Below are positions 1-6,141 of a DNA stretch of 13,692 bases, in pieces. A program made the translations under genes and the position numbers. The notes beneath the pieces are model-generated. The model saw only the letters and a program-made list of their open reading frames with translations, was not told where the DNA came from and searched no databases. The stretch's first letter is position 1; the number at the start of each line of letters is the position of its first letter. This DNA comes from Candidatus Latescibacterota bacterium (GTDB lineage: Bacteria; Krumholzibacteriota; Krumholzibacteriia; Krumholzibacteriales; WJIX01), in assembly GCA_030643145.1 (NCBI GenBank), contig DAOWMJ010000026.1, positions 1 through 13,692 of the forward strand, written 5' to 3'.

Positions 1-771
1 AGATTTCATTTCATCATTTGTAATAATAAGATATTTAACTTCACTGCCTTCCATGCTCGGCAGATAACTCGGCAAGAATCCTCGTTTGGGATTATCAATC
101 TTAATATCATCGAAGATATATGATGATGACATATATGGATTCTCGATCATAGATTCTACTAATTTCCGCGATTCTTTTCTAAACCCCTTAACATGCCTTT
201 TCCGTTCAGCATCACCGCTTTCAAATTCACCCGGAACTGTCTCCACAACAAGCCTGGCACTCATTACCATCTCCAGTTGCTCACTATCAAGAGAATAATG
301 AAAAGGATAAATTGCTATTGAAGCTATTCTGTACCCCCTGTACTTATTTGTGCCAAGGTGTTGAATCTGCCATTTCGGAAAGATAGAATCAGAAGTCGTT
401 ATACTCTTTCTATCAGCGGTTAACCCCAGTTTTGTTCCGTCTTCAAGCAACTCACCATCATAATAGGCAAGGGGAACAGGTTCCTTAAAATTGAATAACT
501 CAATATCAACAAGGCTTACAGAAGAAATCTTCTCTCCCTGCGGAAGCAATATGCTCACAACCCGATATGGCACCGACGGATAATCAAGAAATCTCGTTGT
601 CTGAAACCCCTTTACAAGCACTAATTCTCTGCCGGATTCAGATTTTGAGAAATCAACCTTTGCCCTGTCCAGGGAAAAATCCCACGTTACAGTCGAAGTA
701 AAAACAGCTTCAGATGACATTAACAACGTCCCCACTACGATACCGAGTACACACAAAACAAATCTGCGCAT
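1..771 (-). CDS. Gingipain-like C25 family cysteine peptidase, N-terminal part (runs off the left edge)
   Basis: An open frame starts at the ATG 771-769 and continues without a stop to base 1, giving 257 residues; the rest lies outside the window. A consensus AGGAGG (778-783) six bases upstream fixes the start. Residues 1-22 form a signal peptide (basic MRR, hydrophobic core, cleavage plausible after SEA), so the protein is exported. Residues about 25-240 resemble the gingipain propeptide: the segment DYPSVPYRVVSILLPQGE (63-80) is typical of it. The last residues, VKYLIITNDEM (245-255), match the usual beginning of the C25 catalytic domain. The catalytic His and Cys would lie beyond the window and cannot be checked, nor can a C-terminal secretion (type IX-like) domain. 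The family comprises secreted, propeptide-activated endopeptidases. Family assignment is fairly sure; activity is inferred. Confidence 0.8.
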   Translation of the reverse strand, partial: MRRFVLCVLGIVVGTLLMSSEAVFTSTVTWDFSLDRAKVDFSKSESGRELVLVKGFQTTRFLDYPSVPYRVVSILLPQGEKISSVSLVDIELFNFKEPVPLAYYDGELLEDGTKLGLTADRKSITTSDSIFPKWQIQHLGTNKYRGYRIASIAIYPFHYSLDSEQLEMVMSARLVVETVPGEFESGDAERKRHVKGFRKESRKLVESMIENPYMSSSYIFDDIKIDNPKRGFLPSYLPSMEGSEVKYLIITNDEMKS

Positions 772-936
772 CTTTATCCTCCTCATTGGCAGATACAACC
801 CTGGAATTTCCTTATTAGTTCATTATTGTCTGTGATAAGACGTAGCAATTTGGCTCTATGATGCGACTCCTTCAAGAATTCAACTCTCTATAGCTGCAAA
901 ACACACAAGCGCACAGGAAAAATGCAGTTAGGGTTT

Positions 937-965
937 ATCTTACATTATTTTAATTCATTTGTCAA
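937..965 (-). promoter_or_regulatory. Sigma70-type promoter for the C25 peptidase gene
   Basis: Read on the minus strand, a perfect TTGACA (-35, 960-965) is followed after 17 bases by TAAGAT (-10, 937-942). It faces the C25 peptidase gene and predicts a leader of about 160 bases before the ATG at 771. The rest of the stretch 784-1183 holds no gene that I can see and no convincing terminator for the lipoprotein gene ending at 1184. Confidence 0.6.
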
Positions 966-1183
966 GTCTGAATTGCACTGTCTTGGTTTTGTAACACACT
1001 GGCATAAATCAACATCCCCGGTATTTGCCTATTTTCTGTCAATTTGATGAATCGTCAATATAGAAGAAACTCAAAAGGAACGGAATCACCTTCTCGATTT
1101 TACCGAATTTGCTATTTGATTTGATCGGAGGGAAAAAGACAGAAAATGAAGCACAATAAAGATTTCATCTGCCATAACGGCTA

Positions 1184-3034
1184 TTAATTCCTTTTTATCC
1201 ATTCTGAGTCAAAAATAGGCGGCAGACTATAGATTACTTTTACAAGATTTGATTCATCCGTTGAAACGTGATCAACCCTTGGAAAGGTCAGACCAATCAT
1301 AATGTGCCCATCATCTACACTGTGATAGAGCCCGATAACGTGTCCAAATTCATGTGTGTAAATCACATGGGTATCTTTGGTAATAGGCGGGGTTGTGAGC
1401 AAAGTAGAAATAAACATGACTTTCTTTAGGGGAGTTCCATCTTCATTTAATGTTACGGTCTCAACATGATGGCTGACATGATTATAATGATCAGGTACAG
1501 TAGTGGAATCGTAACGAATTTCCACATCAGCTCCCGCAATATCCTCTACGGTTCGAAAAAGATCAAGTCCAGTTATATTTTCCCATTCTTCCATAGCCCC
1601 CCCGGCGGCAGTTTGTAAATCAACGTCATCGCAAACAACCGGAGGATTATACACTGTGACAGGCCAATGATTCCACCCACTGTAAACAGTACCCTCATTT
1701 ATCCCTGTTGTTTTTGTTATTTGTTTGAACAAATCAAGAAAATCCGAATACCGGTTATCCTGAGCATCAATCAGAGGAAAGACGGGAACCATACATAAAT
1801 CAGCCGATAAATTTTCACTAAGGGTACCAAAATAATAAATATAATCATAATAATCACCAAGGGATAAAGGATCAAATTCATCCCTGGCCTCGAGAAATGT
1901 TGCCTGCAGGGTGAGGTTTTCTAACTTGTATGATCCATCAGCCAATGAAATATCTGCAATGCTAATAGACAATACTTCAATACCCTGAAATCCTTCACCA
2001 GTACCCGCGTCGATAACCTTCCCCTCAATATCAAAACCTCGAACTTTCAAATGCGGGGAACTGCATATCGGTGATAAATTACCAAACTCATCATATGCTC
2101 TTAAACATACATAAAGCATTTCTCCCGGATTGAAATAATTTAACGTCATTGAATCTCTCACCCCCGAGGCCAAAGGCATCGGTTCACCAACGTAATCATT
2201 CGCATCATACCAAGCTTCTTCCGAGAATATCCGAACGGTTGAAGTCCTCAAAATATATCCCGCTGCATGACCATCAAACCCATCATCCCCCGGAGTAGTC
2301 CATTCAAGATGAACTGTACCGCTTTCGCTCCCGGGCGCCCCATTCAGATCGCATATTCCAGCCGGAGCAATAGTATCAGGGCTTCCGCTAATTGTAATAT
2401 CCCAGCTTATAGTATCACCATATTCTCCATCCCATGCAATCCCTTCCATATTATAGCAACCATTCTCCAGAAATCTGTGCTTCAGCTCCGGATCCCTGGA
2501 GAAAGGCCTAATTGTCGAACCATTAATTTTATATCCGTAAACCAGATTTTCAGGATGATCATCTTCAACTTTAATGCTGAAATCGATAAGATACCCTATC
2601 ACAAATTGAACTACTGTACTTCCGGGGACCCATTCCGTAATATTGGGAGGATCATTCAGTTTTTCCCTAACTCTGATAAACCAGCTTTGTTTTGAAAAAT
2701 TATCGGAATCGTAAGCTCTTCCCTGAATATTATAAATACCGGTCTTGTGCGCGTAAAAGACCGTGGTATCGGCATTAGACAAAACGGAATCAATACCCCC
2801 TATCGAATCAGTTATCACAAAACTATATCTAATTGGGTCGTTTTCCGGATCGACAGCCTCAATTCCAAGAACCACTGAATCAACCGGAATTTGTATGGTA
2901 GCTATTTGCCATCCAGGCCGATAAGAAACGATTTGCGGCGATTGGTTAGGCCCCATAGAATTATCATCAAAAATACAAGAATACCCCAGTACAGAGAAAA
3001 AAAACAACAGCGTTATTAATCCGGCTTTTCGCAT
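1184..3034 (-). CDS. Multidomain lipoprotein with C-terminal metzincin-type zinc metalloprotease domain
   Basis: This 616-residue protein starts with a lipoprotein signal peptide (basic MRK, hydrophobic stretch, lipobox-like LGYSC with Cys20), so it is probably anchored in a membrane facing the periplasm or the outside. Two Ig/cadherin-like modules follow (about 30-122 and 128-216; each has a DPEN or DDHPEN turn), then a fibronectin type III module (about 222-332) and a carboxypeptidase-regulatory-like beta sandwich (about 334-415). The C-terminal part (about 425-616) contains HEFGHVIGLYH (561-571), the HExxHxxGxxH zinc site of metzincins, with HIM at 577-579 as a possible Met-turn. It is therefore a predicted surface zinc endopeptidase; its substrate is unknown. 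It is transcribed alone from a near-consensus promoter at 3070-3097. The RBS is weak (AAGAG). The exact metzincin subfamily is unsure. Confidence 0.78.
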   Translation of the reverse strand: MRKAGLITLLFFFSVLGYSCIFDDNSMGPNQSPQIVSYRPGWQIATIQIPVDSVVLGIEAVDPENDPIRYSFVITDSIGGIDSVLSNADTTVFYAHKTGIYNIQGRAYDSDNFSKQSWFIRVREKLNDPPNITEWVPGSTVVQFVIGYLIDFSIKVEDDHPENLVYGYKINGSTIRPFSRDPELKHRFLENGCYNMEGIAWDGEYGDTISWDITISGSPDTIAPAGICDLNGAPGSESGTVHLEWTTPGDDGFDGHAAGYILRTSTVRIFSEEAWYDANDYVGEPMPLASGVRDSMTLNYFNPGEMLYVCLRAYDEFGNLSPICSSPHLKVRGFDIEGKVIDAGTGEGFQGIEVLSISIADISLADGSYKLENLTLQATFLEARDEFDPLSLGDYYDYIYYFGTLSENLSADLCMVPVFPLIDAQDNRYSDFLDLFKQITKTTGINEGTVYSGWNHWPVTVYNPPVVCDDVDLQTAAGGAMEEWENITGLDLFRTVEDIAGADVEIRYDSTTVPDHYNHVSHHVETVTLNEDGTPLKKVMFISTLLTTPPITKDTHVIYTHEFGHVIGLYHSVDDGHIMIGLTFPRVDHVSTDESNLVKVIYSLPPIFDSEWIKRN

Positions 3035-3069
3035 ACTGAACCGCTCTTTTCAAAAACGGGGTCTACTTA

Positions 3070-3097
3070 AGTATAATAATATTTCCAATAATCTCAA
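3070..3097 (-). promoter_or_regulatory. Sigma70-type promoter for the metzincin lipoprotein gene
   Basis: On the minus strand TTGAGA (-35, 3092-3097) and TATACT (-10, 3070-3075) are separated by 16 bases. Each hexamer differs from consensus by one base. The leader to the ATG at 3034 would be about 30 bases. The site lies in the 113-base gap below the ParA operon, so the lipoprotein gene is probably its own transcription unit. Confidence 0.6.
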
Positions 3098-3147
3098 ATG
3101 GAAACTTTCAGTATGTTGAAAAATTCGTTTTCGTTACTTCCCTTCTG

Positions 3148-3480
3148 CTATTTGCAAATTTCTGATAGAGAATCCAAATAATACTTCAAAGAGAGATCAA
3201 GGCCCCGCATAAACCCGCCTCTGTCTAACACCCTTAAGTCAACAGAGGGATTCTCCCCTATTGAAACAAGAAAAAGCTCGCTGTAGGGCGACACTCTCAA
3301 AAAGATACCATCAGCCGAATAAAAACTTATCTCAAAACTAGTGAACTCTATTGATATTTGATCTGAAAATCGCATAATTTCATTGCAAAATTTGCTAAAA
3401 AGAGATTTGACGCTTCCCTCCGCAATAAACCTTCCTAATAGATCAATATTGCTATCTATATTACCGTCAGACGGCTTCAT
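3148..3480 (-). CDS. Uncharacterised 110-residue protein, third gene of the ParA-CBM operon
   Basis: I do not recognise this protein. Its ATG (3480-3478) directly follows the TAA (3483-3481) of the upstream gene with no base between, and AAAGGA inside the end of that gene serves as RBS, so translation is very likely coupled. It has no signal peptide or membrane segment and should be cytoplasmic. Residues about 1-42 look helical and charged. The middle (about 43-80) alternates hydrophobic residues as in beta strands, with FYSADGIFLRVSPYSELF as a distinctive stretch. The end (about 88-110) looks like an amphipathic helix. The strict coupling suggests a partner or adaptor of the two ParA-like proteins encoded upstream. 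That is inference from context only. Confidence 0.7.
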   Translation of the reverse strand: MKPSDGNIDSNIDLLGRFIAEGSVKSLFSKFCNEIMRFSDQISIEFTSFEISFYSADGIFLRVSPYSELFLVSIGENPSVDLRVLDRGGFMRGLDLSLKYYLDSLSEICK

Positions 3481-4257
3481 TTATCTTCCTTTCAAGCTAC
3501 TGCCAATTTTCTGCAGCAGTGTATTTGTAAATCCGGAGAAAAATGGGTCCGAAGGGGGTAAACGCCTTCCAAATGAAGCATCGATCCCGGTGGAGATATC
3601 CAATTGCTCAATATTGAACCGTCCGGCTGCCTCATCGGAAATTCCGCCGACCTCAAAGAACGCGGCTTTGGGCGCGAATGCAACTATCGAGTCAAACAAA
3701 CCCGATTCTTGAACTACACAGCCATAATTTACAATTATGATAACATCAGGAAATAACTTGGTAATCCCGTTATTAAGGGAGTACATAGCGGATATCCGTA
3801 AAAGTTCTTCCAAGTAATCATTCTGAAAGCCCGGCAGAAAATTGAAGGCTCCCACTACTATATGTGGCCCTTTATCCCGGACAAGCCCCCCGTCAAAGGG
3901 CTCAAAAACGGACGAGTCACGCGCATAAACAAAACGCAACGAATCGGAAACGCTTCTTTTCAACAATCTATTCTTCTCAAGTACCGGCAATAGATATTCT
4001 TCCGCTTCAAGCGCGAAGTAATACCCGGCGTTCGGCAATCCACCGCCATTTTCAACAAGGGTTACATTAATACCATGGCGGGCAATACAACTTGATATTC
4101 CACTACCCAGGAAAGCCCTCATCGGAGAAATTCCGGATACCATGATCCATATTAGCGATTCCGGAATCACGCTCTCGCCTGGATCTTTACTATCATCTCC
4201 AGATAGAAAAAGATGCGCGAACTGTTTGAGTCCTATAGATGATTCTCCTGGAGACAT
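3481..4257 (-). CDS. Degenerate ParA/MinD-like protein (pseudo-ATPase), second gene of the operon
   Basis: The 258-residue protein starts three bases after the stop of the ParA-CBM gene and has no clear RBS of its own, so it probably depends on coupling. From residue about 36 it follows the deviant-Walker ATPase fold. IWIMVSG (36-42) occupies the place of the first strand. SGISPMRAFLG (41-51) stands where the P-loop should be, but both lysines are gone. INVTLVENGGGLPNAG (63-78) sits where MinD-like proteins have LLVDADLGLPN. DVIIIVNYG (171-179) replaces Walker B without the acidic residue. I infer a ParA/MinD relative that can no longer hydrolyse ATP and may act as a regulatory or structural partner of the active ParA next door. 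The relation is remote and rests on this manual alignment; a structure prediction could overturn it. Residues 1-35 are an unrecognised, probably flexible extension. Confidence 0.65.
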   Translation of the reverse strand: MSPGESSIGLKQFAHLFLSGDDSKDPGESVIPESLIWIMVSGISPMRAFLGSGISSCIARHGINVTLVENGGGLPNAGYYFALEAEEYLLPVLEKNRLLKRSVSDSLRFVYARDSSVFEPFDGGLVRDKGPHIVVGAFNFLPGFQNDYLEELLRISAMYSLNNGITKLFPDVIIIVNYGCVVQESGLFDSIVAFAPKAAFFEVGGISDEAAGRFNIEQLDISTGIDASFGRRLPPSDPFFSGFTNTLLQKIGSSLKGR

Positions 4258-4260
4258 TAT

Positions 4261-5334
4261 TTAAACAATCAACAAAGAATTTTCCTGTCCAAATTCGTTT
4301 ACAACGGTATCGCTGTTCTTGGGATCCTTGATCCAGATTCCATCTACAATAAACCTGTATTCATATTCCCCGGGTTCAAGCTTCAGCGCAACCTTCCATA
4401 ATCCATCAGAGGAGTCTCTGTCCATACTGATACCATTCCTGGACCAGCTCGCAAATTCGCCTGTCAGATATACATTTTCAGCGCTTGGCGCGTCAATTGA
4501 AAATAATATCCCCTCCTCAACAACGCTGGGTCCATGAAGCCTTGCCATCCAGCCTCTGATATTTTCCATATCCAATACAGGGCTTTTCTCTTCAATCTCC
4601 TCAGCAATCGCGAGAAATTCCCTGCATAAATGACCAGTATCCGGCATGTCAAATATCGAAATACCTTTTAGCGCCGATTCTTTATATCGAACAGAATGAC
4701 TGACCGTAGTATTCATCAATATCGGCTCGTGCTTTCTCTCAAGCTCACAGACGAAATCTCTGGCGAAAGTTGTTCTTTTTTCCAGATTATTAATCAAAAT
4801 ATGCATAGTAACAGTATGATCTATTTCACTCTTGAGGAGTTCAAGGGTTTCTTTAAGTCTGTCCAATCCATCCAATGAAAAATAGCTCGGCTCTACCGGT
4901 ACAATTACTTCGTTTGAGGCAATTAGGGCATTAAATGTGAGAATACCGACATTGGGGGGCGAATCAATTATTACAAAATCATATGTTTCATTCGATCTTG
5001 CCAACTTGGAGCCAAGATGGTTTTCCCTCCCTTTTTTCCCGGACAGCTCTTGTTCCAAAGCACTGAGTAAGTGTGAAGATGGTACAATATCGAAATCCTC
5101 AGAAAATTTGTAAACCGTATCGGATAATTTGAGCCTGGGTTCTATGAGCAAATCATATGTAGTATGAGTAATATCCTCATACGGAACGTTTAGCCCCAGT
5201 GAAGCGTGCGCTTGCGGGTCCATATCAATCAAAAGCATTTTCTTTCCCAGTTTTACGAGAGCCGCAGCCAGATTTATCGCTACGGTCGTCTTGCCGCACC
5301 CACCCTTTTGATTAACTACCGATATAATCCGCAT
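4261..5334 (-). CDS. ParA-family ATPase fused to a C-terminal glycogen-binding domain (AMPK-beta/CBM48 type)
   Basis: The ATG at 5334-5332 is chosen because GAGGTG (5342-5347) lies seven bases upstream and the protein then opens with the canonical MRIISVVNQKGGCGKTT; a longer frame from a TTG at 5391 has no support. Of 357 residues, about 1-250 form a ParA/Soj ATPase: deviant Walker A KGGCGKTT (10-17, with both lysines), LLIDMDPQ (34-41) and Walker B FVIIDSPP (120-127). Such proteins dimerise on ATP and position DNA or protein cargo. Residues about 272-357 are an E-set glycogen-binding module like that of AMPK-beta. Trp297, Trp334 and Asn352 match the glucan-contacting residues, and Arg327 replaces the usual lysine. 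The fusion suggests an ATPase that recognises glycogen or another alpha-glucan. No ParB or parS-like site was seen, so chromosome partitioning is unlikely. It heads a three-gene operon. Confidence 0.88.
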   Translation of the reverse strand: MRIISVVNQKGGCGKTTVAINLAAALVKLGKKMLLIDMDPQAHASLGLNVPYEDITHTTYDLLIEPRLKLSDTVYKFSEDFDIVPSSHLLSALEQELSGKKGRENHLGSKLARSNETYDFVIIDSPPNVGILTFNALIASNEVIVPVEPSYFSLDGLDRLKETLELLKSEIDHTVTMHILINNLEKRTTFARDFVCELERKHEPILMNTTVSHSVRYKESALKGISIFDMPDTGHLCREFLAIAEEIEEKSPVLDMENIRGWMARLHGPSVVEEGILFSIDAPSAENVYLTGEFASWSRNGISMDRDSSDGLWKVALKLEPGEYEYRFIVDGIWIKDPKNSDTVVNEFGQENSLLIV

Positions 5335-5389
5335 ACCAAACCACCTCTCTGTCTTCCCAGGAATAACTGAAAACTTAAGCATTTTTGCC

Positions 5390-5424
5390 AAAAAAACAGG
5401 CTAACCCATCCTTTGGCTCAGCCT
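5390..5424 (-). terminator. Intrinsic terminator in the leader of the ParA-CBM operon (possible attenuator)
   Basis: On the minus strand a ten-position stem (AGGCTGAGCC at 5424-5415 with GGGTTAGCCT at 5407-5398; one G-T wobble and one mismatch) closes a seven-base loop and is followed by one G and seven T (5396-5390). This is a good rho-independent terminator for minus-strand transcripts. It lies downstream of the promoter at 5551-5580 yet 56 bases before the ParA ATG at 5334. It would therefore stop leader transcripts as well as read-through from the PAP2 gene. I see no room for a second promoter between it and the start codon. Confidence 0.7.
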
Positions 5425-5519
5425 AAAAATATCCGTTTTTTTATATTAACAAGCATTTCTTCAACGCCTTTGTAGGCAAATTGCTTCTACTATCTTTCCA
5501 TGAACCTTTCTCTTTAAGT

Positions 5520-5537
5520 GCTAAAACTTACTTTAGC
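5520..5537 (-). other. Small hairpin in the ParA-CBM leader, with complementarity to the terminator
   Basis: On the minus strand GCTAAA (5537-5532) and TTTAGC (5525-5520) form a perfect six-base stem with a six-base loop, shortly after the predicted transcription start. The overlapping GGCTAA (5538-5533) is also perfectly complementary to TTAGCC in the descending arm of the terminator (5404-5399), so it could in principle act as an antiterminator strand. This is a pairing possibility, not a demonstrated switch. Confidence 0.35.
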
Positions 5538-5550
5538 CGACACTGGTTTG

Positions 5551-5580
5551 ATTATCACTTTTATAATAAATTGTTGTCAA
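5551..5580 (-). promoter_or_regulatory. Sigma70-type promoter for the ParA-CBM operon
   Basis: On the minus strand a perfect TTGACA (-35, 5575-5580) and GATAAT (-10, 5551-5556, five of six) are 18 bases apart. It lies just after the PAP2 gene stop (5596) and predicts a leader of about 210 bases before the ParA ATG. That leader contains the hairpin at 5520-5537 and the terminator at 5390-5424. Confidence 0.62.
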
Positions 5581-5595
5581 GGATTATTTGCCGAT

Positions 5596-6021
5596 TTAGC
5601 AAAAAAACAGCGCCGCTATAAATAGGCCGAGCACCAACCCCCCTAGAACCTCCCCCCAGGTATGCCCCACAAGTTCCCGCAATTCATCAGCATCTATATG
5701 GTGTGTCTTACTGGCTTTTTCGATTATTTTATTCAGAACTCTGGCCTGATTCCCAACTTCCTGACGCAACCCCGTCGCTTCAAAAATAAAATATAGACTA
5801 AAAACCAATGATATTCCAAAAAGAACGGAGTCGATCCCGCGATATACAGCCACCCCAACTGTAAGAGTAGTTACCATCGAGGTATGCGAGCTTGGCATTC
5901 CTCCTGTATCCAGCATGCGAAGCAAGCTGAATTCTCTGCTCTTTATCAGCTCCACAAAAGGTTTAATAAACTGCGCTGAAAGGACACTGACTAAAGAAGC
6001 AACACCTATTGTGTGAATCAC
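5596..6021 (-). CDS. Divergent PAP2 family membrane protein (YuiD/DUF212-like)
   Basis: The 141-residue protein starts at a GTG (6021-6019) with GGAGGG (6028-6033) six bases upstream. It matches the small divergent PAP2 family of bacteria and plants. GGMPSSHTS (40-48) corresponds to the second phosphatase motif, FEATGLRQEVGNQA (80-93) stands for the usual YDAxGVR segment, and ELVGHTWGEVLGG (116-128) carries the last conserved histidine. Hydrophobic stretches at about 3-20, 48-60, 63-81 and 124-140 indicate an integral inner-membrane protein of about four segments. The family is related to phosphatidic acid phosphatases, but the substrate of this branch is not established. It lies 120 bases after the solute-binding protein gene on the same strand and may be co-transcribed with it. 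The length is normal for the family. Confidence 0.88.
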   Translation of the reverse strand: MIHTIGVASLVSVLSAQFIKPFVELIKSREFSLLRMLDTGGMPSSHTSMVTTLTVGVAVYRGIDSVLFGISLVFSLYFIFEATGLRQEVGNQARVLNKIIEKASKTHHIDADELRELVGHTWGEVLGGLVLGLFIAALFFC

Positions 6022-6141
6022 TCTTAACCCTCCACAATTTTATTTACTAATAAATCTCTAAATCCAATGACCCGGATTTACTTTTTCTCAAAATATCTCC
6101 ATCCGGACGAAAGACCGATCGATCCATTGCCGTCCGTCTCT

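Noticed and set aside
2267..2695. Plus-strand open frame of 142 codons inside the metzincin lipoprotein gene
   Set aside because: It lies wholly antisense to a gene with clear domains, has no RBS and resembles no family.
4261..5334. Chromosome or plasmid partition locus (ParAB-parS)
   Set aside because: No ParB-like gene or parS-like palindrome is present, and the neighbours and the glycogen-binding tail do not fit a partition locus.
5335..5391. N-terminal extension of the ParA-CBM protein from a TTG at 5391
   Set aside because: The extension starts at the edge of the terminator T-tract, lacks an RBS, and precedes the canonical ParA start MRIISVVNQKGG, which has its own well-spaced GAGGTG.
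6059..6080. Seven-base hairpin TAAATCC / GGATTTA, followed by a T-run on the plus strand
   Set aside because: It resembles a weak terminator, but no plus-strand gene precedes it and the stem is AT-rich. It lies in the leader of the PAP2 gene and is probably chance.
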